Positions 1-11,030 of a stretch of DNA of 64,000 nt are shown piece by piece. The notes beneath the pieces were generated by a model that was not told the origin of the DNA, did no database searches, and was given only the letters and a program-made list of their open reading frames with translations. The first letter of the stretch is position 1; every line of letters begins with the position of its first letter. This stretch comes from Hippophae tibetana. Its lineage: Eukaryota > Streptophyta > Magnoliopsida > Rosales > Elaeagnaceae. A program made the position numbers and the translations under genes. The stretch spans positions 23,336,001 through 23,400,000 of the forward strand of contig CM072806.1 in assembly GCA_037013495.1 (NCBI GenBank), in the 5' to 3' direction.

Positions 1-60
1 GGATGAAGAGAATGATACTACCAATAGTAATGCCTCACTCATTAAGCAAAATGTGAAACA
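1..60 (+). other. Possible exon end with consensus splice donor
   Basis: The second forward frame is open from the window edge to position 60 and is followed by CAG|GTAAGC, a near-perfect plant 5' splice site. The encoded residues are acidic and Asn/Ser-rich and match no family I know. The rest of such a gene would lie outside the window, and I found no downstream acceptor or exon I can defend. Confidence 0.25.
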
Positions 61-777
61 GGTAAGCAAGTTAGTTAGCATGAGATAAATATTTGTTAAT
101 GATCATTGACAAGCAAGTTAGTTAAAATTAGATATTTTGTTATTGAGCAATTCGGTTGTTTTACATTCATTAGAAAGATGAGTAATACAACTAGTATAAA
201 TAAATGTAGATACTGAATTTTGCATATATATGAAAAATACAAGAGGTTATATAGAATTCTAAATGTCTTTCCTCTATTCTCTGATCTTGATTGCTTCTTG
301 AAGTCTTCATCTTCTCACAACAAAAGTTTAAATGTGAAATCAAGATTAGTCTTCCGAAGAAAAAATTGAAAACCTGGGAAGGAATACACTTCAGTCATCT
401 AAGTTTGTTCTGTATTACTCATCACTTCACCTTAATGTATGATTATGAAAAATTAAACCAAGATGCAACCGCAACAAGAAGGAACCAACATTTCCTTGAA
501 TCATAAACAATCTAAGTCCTTTAAAAATACTTGCTTATAAAGGTTGGCATGATAGTAAATCTTACACCAAAACAAACAAAATATAACATGACAAAAGATT
601 TTGAAAACCTTTAGTGAGCATAACTCATTCAAAACTAGATTATTCCTTACTAAGAAAAAAAATAAAACCCCCAAATTTATTTTTCCACAAAAAAAAGAAA
701 AAAAGAAAGATAAACATCCCAACACACAGTATACCGGAGAAAGCTTTGTTTAAAGAAAACACTATCTAGGTTATATA
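61..777. other. Stretch without recognisable gene
   Basis: AT-rich sequence. The short open frames here have no recognisable domain or codon structure. It may be intron or 3' flank of the gene suggested at the left edge, but nothing in the sequence proves this. Confidence 0.4.
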
Positions 778-900
778 TGTTAGAAAACTTGAATAAAATT
801 TTTAATTTTCAAGTTTTTTTCTTTTAATTTTTGGTTTAAATCAAATTCTCAGCTTCCGTTTCTCTACTCAAGTTTTTAATTTTTCTTTTCAGTGCGTTTT
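778..900 (+). repeat. 5' LTR of copia A, start only
   Basis: About 120 bases beginning TGTTAGAAAACTTGAATAAA align with the start of the 3' LTR at 5921. Beyond that the two copies no longer align by eye. The rest of this LTR, to about 1350, is diverged or replaced by AT-rich DNA with a short (TA)n tract near 1115-1137. Confidence 0.6.
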
Positions 901-1112
901 CTCTACATATTTATTAATTCCTTTCATCATATATTTAATATTAAATTACTTACTCTTTATTTACTTGATTTTATCGCTTTCTGTATTGTTGTTATTATTA
1001 ATTATTTTATATTATATTAAGTATTTTGTTTTCTTTATTTATTTTGTGTTATTAATACTCATATTCTTATTTTATATTTGTATTTTATATTTACTGTATA
1101 TATACATTACTT

Positions 1113-1143
<31 letters not shown>

Positions 1144-1398
1144 TTTATAAATAAATAAATTGTTTTATTTTAAAATTATTTAATTACTATAATTAATAAA
1201 ATTAAAAATATATATGTAAATTAGTATATTTCTATCATTTATTTATTGTATATATATATAAATTTTTTAATCTATAAGCTTTATTTGGTAATTTTTAAAA
1301 CTTGAATTGCTAATTATATATTGAACATAAAATATAAAGAAAAGATTATGTAATCTGAAATGACAACTTCAATGTCCTAAACTTAAAACCTAATTGTA

Positions 1399-2092
1399 AA
1401 TGTTGTTGACCTTACTGTGGGTGGTTCTATTGTGAACCAAATGATGAAGCCTTCTATGGCTCATGGGGTCGCCCCAATGTTACTGGTTTCTGTTCCTATG
1501 AACCATGCTATGGTGGAGCGACCAGAGATGTTTAATGACTTAAACTTTAAGAGATAGAAGAGTAATATGATGTTCTATCTCACCATCTTGAATTTAGTAA
1601 TGTTCTTGACTGAAGAAGCTTTCGATCAACCTGAGGGTGAACAAGATTTTCAGTTTGCTAGTGCTATTGAAACATGAAAGTATTCTAATTATCTATGTCG
1701 AAACTATATTATGAATAGTCTAATTGATTCCCTGTACAATGAGTACAATAAGGAAAAGATGATCACAAACTTGTGGGAATCATTGGACCAAAAGTATGAA
1801 ATTGAAAATGTTGATGCCAAGAAATTTTTGGTTGGTCGCTTTCTTGATTATAAGATGGTGAACTCTAAATTAGTATGCAGTCAAGCACGTGAAATCCAAG
1901 ATATCATAACAGAGATGTATGATGAAGGGATGGTACTTAGTGAAGTCGTCCAAGTTTCAACTATTATTGAAAAGTTACCCCCTTAATGGATAGAGTTCAA
2001 GGTCTACCTTAAGCACAAGTGAAGGGAAGTGCCTTTGAAAGACTTGCTGATAAGATTCAAAATGGAAAAATACAACAAGGCTTCTTCTAAAA
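1399..2092 (+). pseudogene. copia A gag capsid remnant
   Basis: This encodes the capsid-like gag domain (UBN2 type) of a plant copia element, whose role is to package element RNA. The clearest stretch is 1711-1986 (91 codons). It keeps family landmarks: a LWESLDQKYE segment, then KKFLVGRFLDYKM, a SQAREIQ-type helix, and the closing IEKLPP motif. The frame is interrupted by stops both before it (near 1557 and 1675) and after it (1984). Upstream, 1399-1700 still resembles the gag N-terminus but with broken frames. No intact start-to-stop gag exists. Confidence 0.75.
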
Positions 2093-2675
2093 AAAAGGTT
2101 ATATTCCATTGGCACTCAAGGCTAATATGGTGGAATATGGTCAAATTTCCAAATACAATAAGAATAAGGGCAAGGGCAAGCTAGGTAAAAGGTATAAATT
2201 GGGACCTAGAGAAGCAAATTTTAAGAAGTCAAGCTTTAGAGGTATTTTCTTTAACTATCAGAGGACAAGGCATAAAGCCCCAAACTTTAGGTTTCCAAAA
2301 AGAAACAAAAACCATGAGGCAAATATGGTTGATGACATCACTCATGATATCTCCAACATTGACTTATGTATAGTCATTTTTGAGGTAATTTTGGTGGGAT
2401 AAAACCCAAAGGAGTGATGGATTGACACTGGTGCAACAAGGCATATATGCTCAAATAAGGGGTTATTCACTACTTTTGAAGAAGTGAAAGATGGAGAGAA
2501 GCTATTCATCATAAATTTTTCCACATCAGCCATTCAAGGGCAAGACCAGGTCAAAATGAAGATGACATCTAGGAATGAGCTTACATTAAACAATGTACTC
2601 TATCTTCTAGACATCTATAAGAATCTTGTTTCTGGCTTATTGTTAAACAAGCATGGCTTTTCAGATGGTGTTTGA
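2093..2675 (+). pseudogene. copia A nucleocapsid and protease remnant
   Basis: A basic Lys-rich tract leads into what should be a CCHC zinc knuckle near 2245-2300, but its cysteines are lost. The aspartic protease follows: codons for WIDTGAT at 2418-2438 hold the catalytic D-T-G triad, preceded directly by an in-frame TGA. The protease would cut the gag-pol polyprotein. The remaining protease body (2484-2675) is still recognisable from its LNNVLY segment. Confidence 0.7.
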
Positions 2676-2707
2676 ATCTGATAAGGTCGTTGTGACAAAA
2701 AAATGGG

Positions 2708-3775
2708 ATGTTTGTGAGAAAGGGATATGTATCTGATGTGCTATTTAAACTCAATGTAATGACTATAAAAGCTAAGAATATTAATAAGATTAATTATTCT
2801 ACTTATTTTCTTGATTCTTCCAACCTGTGGCACGGTAGACTAGGTCATGTTAATTACGATACATTGCATAGACTAATTAACATGAAACACATACCCACAT
2901 TCCAAATAGATTCAAAGCATAAGTGTGAGACTTGTGTTGAGAAAAAAATGACTAGGTCATCATTTCATTCTATTGAAAGGAACACTGAACCCCTTGACTT
3001 AATCCATAATGATCTATGTAATTTGAAATTTCTTCAAACAAGGGGTGACAATAAGTATTTTATTACTTTTGTTGATGATACCACAAAATATTGCTATATG
3101 TATTTGCTTAAAAGTAAAGATGAAACTATAGAGAAATTTATTCTTTATAAAACAGAAGTTGAGAATCAACTCAACAAGAAGATCAAGGTACTATGTAGTG
3201 ATCGTGATGGTGAATATGAAGCATCGTTTTGTGAATTCTGTGCACAACACATAATTATTCATGAAACCACATTGCCTTATTCACCTCAGCAAAATAGAGT
3301 TGTTGAACGTAAGAATTGTACCTTGAAAGAAATGATGAATCTAATGATATTAAGTTTTGGGTTGCCACAAAATTTGTGGGGGGAAGCTATTTTGTCAACT
3401 AACTACCTTTTAATTAAGGTATCCTAGAAAAAGACACATAAGACACCGTATGAATATTTTAAAGAAATGATACCTTCCTATAAATATTTATAAGTGTGAA
3501 GGTGTCTTGAAGAAATGGTTATACCTATACCTAAGAAGGCCAAGATAGGTCCAAAAACAATATATTACATCGTCATTGGATATACACATAATAGTAGTGC
3601 TTATAAGTTTCTTATGCATGAGTCAAAGATCCCAGACATACATAAGAACACGATAATGGAATCAAGGAATGCATCATTCTTTGAACATGTATTTCTAGGT
3701 AAATCTAAAGGAGAATCAAGTTTGTCTAAACAAATGTATGAGACTATGAATGAAGATAATAAAAAAAGAACTTAA
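2708..3775 (+). pseudogene. copia A integrase remnant
   Basis: An open stretch of 239 codons (2708-3427) holds the GAG-pre-integrase zinc segment (HGRLGH..., then C-x2-C) followed by the integrase core. The acidic triad can be followed: D in HNDL, D in SDRDGEYE, and E in VVERKN. The core is cut by a TAG at 3425, after the NLWGEAI segment. Further C-terminal integrase sequence (the KKAKIGPKT...IGYTHNSSAYKF region) continues in another frame at 3515-3775. Known role: joins element cDNA to host DNA. The breaks make this copy inactive. Confidence 0.8.
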
Positions 3776-3894
3776 ACAAAAGGTTGAGGTTGAACTTAGA
3801 TGTAGCAAGAGGGCTAGGATAGAAATGTCTTATGGTCCAAATGTTTTGACCTATTTTCTAGAAAGTGAACCTCAAATCTATGAAGAGGTTTTGA

Positions 3895-4860
3895 ATTCTT
3901 CTAAAGGACCTCAATGGCAAAAGATCATTAATAGTGAAATTGAGCCCATTCTACAAAATCACACTTGGGAACTAGTTGATTTACCTATAAGTAGTAAAAC
4001 ACTAAGGTCTAAGTATATTTTCACAAGAAAACGTAAATTAGATGGATAAATTGATAAGTAAAAGACCAGGTTTGTAATTAAGGGATACAAATAGTTACAT
4101 GACCTTGATTACTTTTATACTTATTCTCCTATGATGAGAATAACATCTATAAGGATGATAATTGCTATCGCAACTCTACGAAATCTTGAAATACATCAAA
4201 TGGATGTAAAGACAACCTTTTTAAATGGAGAGTTAGATGAAGAAATCTGCATAGACCAACCTAAGGGTTTTTCATGCCTAGGGAAAGAAGGAAATGTCTT
4301 TAAATTGGAGAATTCTTTATATGACTTGAAACAAGCACCAAAACAATGGAATGAAAAGTTTGATAATGTCATGAGGACAAATGGATTTAAAATCAACGAA
4401 TGTGAAAAATGTGTATATGTCAAGGAAAAAGAAGATGGTTATGTTATGCTATGTCTTTACGTTGATGGCATACTAATTATGGGTAGTATAAAATCTAATA
4501 AGTATATGTTGAATTCAAGGTTTGATATGAAAGACATGGGTCTACTGATGTAAATTTAGGAATTAAGATATTAAGGATATCAAGTGGTCTCATTCTAAGT
4601 CAATGTCATTATATTGATATAATACTTGAGAAATTCAACAAGGGTGATTCTATAATTGTGAGAACACCAATAGATGTAAATCTACACCTATCCAAGAATA
4701 AATGTGAAAATGTATCTCAACTAGAATATTCTAGAGTCATAGGAAGTCTTATGTAGTTAATGAGTTGTACGAGACCAAACATAGCTTACACTATAAGTTT
4801 ACTAAGTAGATATACTAGTAATATAGGATCTAATCATTGGAAATGTATTACAAAAATACT
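3895..4860 (+). pseudogene. copia A reverse transcriptase remnant
   Basis: The reverse transcriptase starts with the family landmark QWQKIINSE...TWELVDLP. It passes through stops at 4047, 4059 and 4092, then resumes in a 140-codon open stretch (4131-4553) with QMDVKT-FLNGELDEEI and SLYDLKQAPKQW. The active-site box at 4458-4469 reads YVDG instead of YVDD, so the second metal-binding aspartate is lost. Another stop follows at 4550. Confidence 0.8.
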
Positions 4861-5323
4861 TAGATACTTAAGATATAGAAGTAGCTATGGACTGCACTAC
4901 ACAATATATCTATTTGTATTAGAAGGATACAATGATGCAAATTGGATATCTGATATGAAAGACCCATAGTCCACCACGATGGAATATAAGTTCATCGCTT
5001 TGGATAAATGTGGCGAAGAAGCCAAATGGCTATGCAATTTTGTAGAGGATATTCCTAAGTGGGTGAAGCATGTACCTGAAATATGCATTCATTATGATAG
5101 TCAATCTGCTATTGGCAGGGCACAAAACAATATGTATAATGGTAAGTCTCAACATATACGTCGTAGAAATAATATCATTGGACAACTACTCTTAACTGGA
5201 GTTATCTATATTGGCTATGTGAAGTCAAAGGATAACATAGTTGATCCCTTAATTAAAGAGTTAAATCGAGAGTTAGTTGATAAGTCATCGAGAGGAATGA
5301 TACTGAAGCCCATGAATGAATAA
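4861..5323 (+). pseudogene. copia A RNase H remnant with internal deletion
   Basis: GYNDANW (near 4923) holds the first RNase H aspartate. The frame then jumps directly to the MEYKFIALDK segment at 4979, so roughly 25 codons normally between them are missing. HYDSQSA and a SKDNIVDPLIK tail remain. The open stretch 4979-5323 ends at a stop, as expected just before the 3' non-coding region. Confidence 0.75.
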
Positions 5324-5911
5324 GGATTTGCAAAGGAAACCCAACCTATTTGACTGGAGATCCCAAGATCTAGGTTCAAAGAGATAACCTAATTGTAAAG
5401 AATTAGTGAGATCATCGTGAGGGTTTACCCTCAAGTCCATTCCTATGATGAAAACAATGATACACGTAAGATACATGATAAGTTAAGGCTTTTAATGATT
5501 CTTATGAAGAGAATATGGAATGAAGTGTGCGGGTTACTCTTATGGAATACTTTTAAAGATAAGAGATCAACTATGTGAGGTAGGAGTGGGGCCACTTCGA
5601 AATATAATTGTATAGGGGTCAATTCTTTAGAGATTCTCACAGAACTAGACATATATTCATGGCCAAAATGAATATAACAGCGAGAACTAAATTGTGTCAG
5701 GTAAGATTATTGTGTGAAGTATGTCATCGCTTACATAAATGGTAGAAAATTTTAAGGACATCACGTCTATTGGTTAGTCAGTAAGGTAAATATACTTTCA
5801 CAAAAGAAGGTTCAAAGGGTAACACCTACCTATCCTAAGCAGGTTTCGATCCGTTGAATTCTATTTCTGTGTCAAAAATTTGATTTAAAATCTATGTCAA
5901 TTTTTATTCAT

Positions 5912-6235
5912 GTAGGGAATTGTTAGAATATTTGAATAAAAATTTCAATTTTTAGTTTCTTTTCTTTCAATATTCGGTTTCTTTTCATCAAATTCTCTAC
6001 TTCCATTTTTCGTTTCTATATCTATTTGGGTTATCTTCCATTCTATATAACTTCTATATAAGGAGAAGAAAAAATGATAAGGAAGATAGAAGAAAATTGA
6101 GGAAAAAACCAAAAGGAAAAAAGAAAGGAAAAAAGAGAAAACAGAGAAAATAAGGAAGAAAAGGAGCTAGGAAGAAGAAAGAGAAAAAGAAAAGAAGGAA
6201 GGTAGAAAAAGGAACCACGGGAAGGTATATATATT

Positions 6236-6269
<34 letters not shown>

Positions 6270-6430
6270 TTAGTTGTATATTTTCTATGTAGAGTTAGGT
6301 TCTTTCGATAGAGTTCAAACACTTTAAAGTTCATAGAATTATAAACTATGGTGTAAGTTTATTATTATTTAATCATTGTATCCTGTGAGATAAATTTCTG
6401 TCATTCTCAAACACCCACAGTGATCAAAAA
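5912..6430 (+). repeat. Polypurine tract and 3' LTR of copia A
   Basis: GTAGGGAAT precedes the LTR start TGTTAGAATATTTGAATAAA at 5921. The LTR contains a long A/G-rich stretch (about 6055-6225) and a (TTA)n microsatellite at 6238-6269. The end is uncertain; a region around 6380-6430 resembles typical LTR 3' sequence, but there is no paired copy to confirm it. Confidence 0.6.
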
Positions 6431-6802
6431 ATTATTTTAAGGACACTATGTAATACATAAGCCTCAATTATTATTTTTTATTTATTTAATTTATATATAT
6501 TTATAATTTTTAATAAAATAATTTTATTCTTAAATTATTTGTCCGTGTATTATTTCTAAAAATATAAGTTAAAGAGAATCATGAAAAAGCATAGACTGGG
6601 AAGAGAAAAGAAAAGAAAAACGTTGGTAGAAAGATCCAGGTGACTTGAGTTTCATACTTCATAATTCATATGATGGCAATAACAATTTTTTTATAAGTAG
6701 GATAATGAATTAAAAAGAAAAAGAAAAGAAGAAGAAAGTATTTCTTTTATTGCTAAACTTAGATTGTTTAACTTGTATGGATTAAAAGCATTTTCTCACT
6801 TC
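6431..6802. other. AT-rich spacer
   Basis: No open frame, RNA gene or paired repeat that I can support. It may include the true end of the copia A LTR. Confidence 0.4.
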
Positions 6803-6807
6803 ATAAT

Positions 6808-7460
6808 TGTTGGAAATGAATTTAAATAAAAATAAATTAATGAGAATAAGTACTAAATTTTACTTTCTTAAAATTTTGTCCCACATTGTTAGTTTATATC
6901 TCTTAAGAAATTTTTAAGTAGAAAAAAATTTACAATTATGATTGAGCCTTAAGGGGAACCCACTTTAATGAAAGAGGAGAAGACTTAGGCAATTGTGATT
7001 CTACATGCGCATGTGTTGTCGTTCGGTAATGTCGTGTAGAGTACGTGTGCGTGTGCGTGTGGCACTTTAGTTTTTGGAAAAAAAATTCATTATTAAAACA
7101 ATTTTTTCCCAACAGACATGGTTGTTATTGTATATCTTTTTCAACTATAAATATAGGGCAATAGCTCTCAGTTTTTGGAAATAACTAAAAAAAACAATTC
7201 TACGATTTTTCATAGAAAAACCAAAGAAAATAAAATTCAAAATTGTTTTATTTTCAATTTTCTGAGCAAAATAAATATTTTAGAGGTGTAGAATTTTGGA
7301 CTTCATCAGTGTAATGAAGCTCCGAGACAGGAAAAAATATTCTAGGTTATTTTATCTTGAGAACGACGAGGTTGTGTTTGCTTGCACAAATTTGAACATA
7401 ATAGTATATTTTAGTATATCAGTAACATTATTCTTATCTTGTATTTACAAACCCTAATCA
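6808..7460 (+). repeat. Left LTR of copia B (or a solo LTR)
   Basis: It starts TGTTGGAAATGAATTTAAAT and ends in AATCA, matching both ends of the LTR at 11042-11828. It is preceded by ATAAT (6803-6807). It is also followed by ATAAT (7461-7465), where a primer binding site would be expected, and no TGGTATCAGAG-like site is present. It is 653 bp long, about 130 bp shorter than the right copy, and clearly diverged from it. A TATAAATA box lies near 7146. It contains a (GTGTGC)n-like stretch near 7040. Confidence 0.85.
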
Positions 7461-7589
7461 ATAATTTTAAGACATTTTCCATCTACTATGTCTATTGGAA
7501 TGTTAACTGTTATGCTCAACAAATCTCTAGTCTATAGGACTCAGTCTTTAGTCCTTTACTAATGGCTCTTTAAAAGCACTCAACTTTCT

Positions 7590-8640
7590 TGTTATTTACA
7601 ACTAATTCCATCGACTCATTCTTCTCCGCCACTACCAACGATTTTTTCACCATAGAGAAAAAACCACCATCATATCCACTTAAACCATCGAATCTTACTT
7701 CCACTAATTAATGGAATATTAACGATAATGGTCATTGGAATCCTCATTCTCGTTATCTTCCTCTATCGCAACTCTCCTATAATCGTAAGATGCTATTTGA
7801 TCAAAATCAATAGAGTAGTGGAACCCAACGATTCTCTTACTCACTTATACGGTGAGCTATCGGTGCATTTTTGACTTTGAATCAGCTTGGATATGGTGGG
7901 TTTGGTTATGTTTACAAGGCTATACTACTTGATAGCCAGTCTTTAGCCGTTAAGGTCATGGATTCTCAGGGTTCGATTCAAGGTGAGCATGAGGTTTACA
8001 ATGAGCTTTTATTAGCTTCGAATCTCAATCATCCTTACATTTTAGCGTTGTTTGGGTTTTCTATGGACTGGCGTAGGAAAAAGCTAATACTAGTGTATGA
8101 TTTAATGCCCAATCAAAGCATCCAAGATGCATTTCTTGATCAAAAGTATATTGAGTTGATGGAATGGAAGAGAAGGTTTAACATTACGCTTAAAATTTTG
8201 AAAGGTCTTGAGTATCTTCATTGTTTTTGTAATCTGCCTATGATTTATGTGGATTTTAAGCCCAATAATGTGTTGTTGGATTCTGATTTCAATATTGGAT
8301 ATTTTGGCCTTGAAAGGATGAAAATAGAGGACCCAGAACAGATTGTCATGTTATATTGGAGGTTGAAGAATAGATGGAGGAGATAAAGGGAAACCATAAG
8401 AAGAAAAATAACAGAGATGATAGTATTGAAATTGGAGAGGTAAATGCTTCGATCATGAAAGAAATGGAGAGTGCAAGTTTGAGTGTGAGTGTAATGAGTG
8501 GTGGATTTGAAGATGGATGTATAGGTATTGATCAATCTCTATAGAGCAGTATAGCTAGGGCTTTGGATTCTGAGGCATCACCTAAGAATGTGGTGGCTTT
8601 GTCTATGTTGCCGGAGACAACATGTGATAAGCTAAGAAAA
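7590..8640 (+). pseudogene. Receptor-like kinase fragment inside copia B
   Basis: This is a piece of a plant receptor-like Ser/Thr kinase resembling the Arabidopsis At4g25390/At5g51770 group (recognised from memory, not searched). In order there are a proline/serine-rich start, a membrane segment near 7715-7785 (IMVIGILILVIFLY), an RFSYSL juxtamembrane motif interrupted by TGA, and a kinase N-lobe open at 7871-8386. Residues in that frame: glycine loop GYGGFGYVYK (7-16), ATP-binding Lys28, helix-C Glu45. The catalytic loop reads YVDFKPNN (126-133) where HGD-x-KPSN is expected. DFG has become YFG (144-146), so the metal-binding Asp is lost. A post-DFG linker with GGFEDGCIGIDQSL follows in a broken frame to about 8640. 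The C-lobe is absent. It joins copia gag directly at its right edge. Confidence 0.75.
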
Positions 8641-8866
8641 TTTGGGATGCACTTCAAAAGAAGTATGACATTGAGAAAGATGGAACAAAGAAGTATGTTG
8701 TTAGTAGATACATGCAGTACCAAATGATTGATGACATATATGTGGAAGCTCATTCACATGAACTGCAGAAGATAACATATGAAATAACTTCTGAAGATAT
8801 GTATAGCTTTAGATGAACAAATTCAAGTTGTTGGGTTAGAGATAAATTACCCCCTACATAAAAAGA
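8639..8866 (+). pseudogene. copia B gag remnant
   Basis: It begins with an LWDALQKKYDIE-type motif immediately after the kinase fragment, then KKYVVSRYMQYQM and AHSHELQKI. After a frameshift it has a LDEQIQVV-like helix and a KLPPT motif near 8850. These are gag capsid landmarks of a different copia lineage from element A. It then jumps directly to integrase, so the zinc knuckle, protease and pre-integrase regions are deleted. Confidence 0.7.
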
Positions 8867-9380
8867 TTTCGATATGATAGAGGCACTGAATATGATTTCA
8901 ATATTTTTTATAAAACTCATGGAATCATACATGAAAAAACTATACCTTATTCTCCTTAAATGAATGGTAAAGTTGAAAGAAAAAAAATAAACTTTTACTA
9001 AATCATTTGTTGCAATTTTATTAAATTTGGTTGCTGCTTCTCATTGGTGGGGAGAAATTTTATTAACTGTGCCTAAATCTATTAGTAAAATTTCACCATA
9101 TGAAATTTTGAAAAAATAAGAAACCCAAACTTATTTTAAAACTTGGGGTAGTTTAGCTTATATTAGGATCCTTGATCCTAAAAGAAACAAACCTTCTAGT
9201 AGAGAATATGAATGTGTGTTCATAGGATATGTTGTGAATAGTAAAGCGTATAAATTCTATGACTTAAAATGATCATGTAGTTATAGAATCAAATGATGTT
9301 GACTTCTATGAACATAGGTTTCCCTTTAAATTAAAGAATAATGGAAGCTTGTTTTCTAGTAGTTTACCCATAACTAGAAC
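8867..9380 (+). pseudogene. copia B integrase remnant
   Basis: It starts inside the integrase core at a RYDRGTEYDF-like segment that carries the second catalytic aspartate. It continues with HGIIHEKTIPYSP, a stop, NGKVERKK (catalytic glutamate), and later a DPKRNKPSSREYECVFIGY segment. Several stops and a frameshift near 9265 break it. The N-terminal half is missing. Confidence 0.7.
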
Positions 9381-9389
9381 TAGCTTCTA

Positions 9390-9910
9390 GTAGTGTACCA
9401 AATGGATGTTAAAATTGCCTTCTTAAATTGTGACTAAGAAGAAGAGATTTATATGGATCAACTCGAGGGTTTTGTTGTCCCAGGTTAAGAAAATAAAATT
9501 TGTAAACTAAATAAATCCCTTCATGGTTTAAAACAAACACCTAATCAATGGCATGAAAAATTTGATAATCTAATTATCTCACATGGATTCAAAATGAATG
9601 AAAGTGAAAAATGTATTTATTATAAATCAGAAAATGATATTTGCACTATTATATGTTTATATGTGGATGACATGCTTATTTTTGGGTCAAATATTCATGT
9701 TGTGAATAATGTGAAAACTTTGTTATGTGCTAACTTTGATACGAAAGATCTCAAAAAAGCGAGTGTAATCCTTGGTACAAATATTACTAGGTCTGAAAAT
9801 ACTTTCTCTAGATCAATCTCATTATATTGAAAAGATCTTAAAGAAATATAATTACTTTAACTACAACCTGTATGTACTCCTTATGATCCTAGTGTAAATT
9901 TGTTCAAGAA
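9390..9910 (+). pseudogene. copia B reverse transcriptase remnant
   Basis: The segment enters at QMDVKIAFLN, with stops at about 9430 and 9485. It continues with SLHGLKQTPNQWHEKFDN and reaches the active site YVDD, intact at 9660-9671, in the open stretch 9594-9830. The N-terminal third of the domain is absent. Confidence 0.75.
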
Positions 9911-9939
9911 CCCTAGAGACGGTGTTTGAAAAACATAGC

Positions 9940-10490
9940 TTATGTTGTGGGACTACTATGTAGGTTTACTAGTAGATTTAGTATAGAGCATTGAAATGCA
10001 ATTGAAAGGGTCATAAGATACCTTAAGAGAACTATGAACATTGGGTTACGTTATAAGAAGTTTCCCACTATTCTAGAAGGATATATCGATGCTGATTGGA
10101 ATACTTTATCATAAGACTCCAAAGCAACTTCTGGCTATATATTTAGCATTGTTAGTGGAGATGTTTCTTAGAAGTCTAAGAAATAGACAATATTGACTCA
10201 ATCTATGATGGGGTCTAAAATGATAGTACTAGCTATTGATAGTGAAGAAATAGACTGGTTAATAAGTTTGTTAGTTGAGATCCCTTTATGGGAAAAATCG
10301 ATACCAACTATCTTAATCCACTGCGATAGTACCATGACTATTGCTAAGATTTAGAACCATTATTACAATGGAAAGAGATGACAGATACATCATAAGCACA
10401 ATACTATTAGAGAATTTCTCTCTATAGAAGATGTAAGGGTGGATCATATACATACTTATGAAAATTTGGTTGATCTTTTGACGAAAGGAT
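9940..10490 (+). pseudogene. copia B RNase H remnant
   Basis: An IRYLKRTMNIGLRY segment leads into GYIDADW (catalytic Asp), then SGYIFSI, and HCDSTMTIAK and HTYENLVDLLTKGL near the end. Stops occur at about 10112, 10170 and 10185. Domain order and spacing are otherwise normal for copia. Confidence 0.75.
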
Positions 10491-11030
10491 TAACAAGAGA
10501 AAAGGTTTTCAAAACCTCGAAAGGAATGAGACTGATGTCCTTAGAATGAAGAGTCACTTATGATGGTAACCCAACATATAGATTGGAGATCCCAATAAAT
10601 AAGTTCAATGGGTTAACATGAAGTCTTGAAGTAACATAGATGATGAGTTAATTCTTAATTCTTAATGAGTTCTATACTCTATATGGGTAGAATACATAGC
10701 TAAATGAGTACTCTTGATAGACTCATCTATATAAATGCGGAAGTGTGGTCACTTCCTATGAAATTTTTGGGTAAAATTTAGTAGATCATTCATTATACTG
10801 GGATACATGTGCATGGCAATGTAATATGGGATTTTCGAACGACACCTTGGAAATATTGTGTGTGTAATGTTGTTAGAGATAGAGCTCAAAACTACAAGCT
10901 ACTCTAGTATATTCTAAAACATCATCAATACTATGCAAAGGTTCAAGTCGATAGACACCTTTTTTTGATGCACAATCTTATATATTTAATTGATTAGTTG
11001 CTCAATGAGAACTATTTTTATATAAAATTC

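Larger units (their letters stand above)
778..6430 (+). mobile_element. Decayed Ty1/copia retrotransposon A
   Basis: The order gag, zinc-knuckle relic, protease, integrase, reverse transcriptase, RNase H on the plus strand is that of Ty1/copia. Similar sequence beginning TGTTAGAA marks the LTR starts at 778 and 5921; the second follows a purine tract. The frame is broken many times by stops and indels, the reverse transcriptase active site is changed and part of RNase H is deleted, so the copy is dead. The right edge is approximate because I could not find a matching TG...CA end or target duplication. Confidence 0.85.

Noticed and set aside
965..1150. 61-codon frame with apparent membrane-spanning character
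   Set aside because: It is simple AT-rich sequence with a (TA)n tract; repeated TTT/ATA codons imitate hydrophobic residues.
7871..8386. The kinase open frame as a functional protein
   Set aside because: Only a partial kinase: DFG is YFG, the catalytic loop is altered, a stop interrupts the juxtamembrane motif and the C-lobe is absent.
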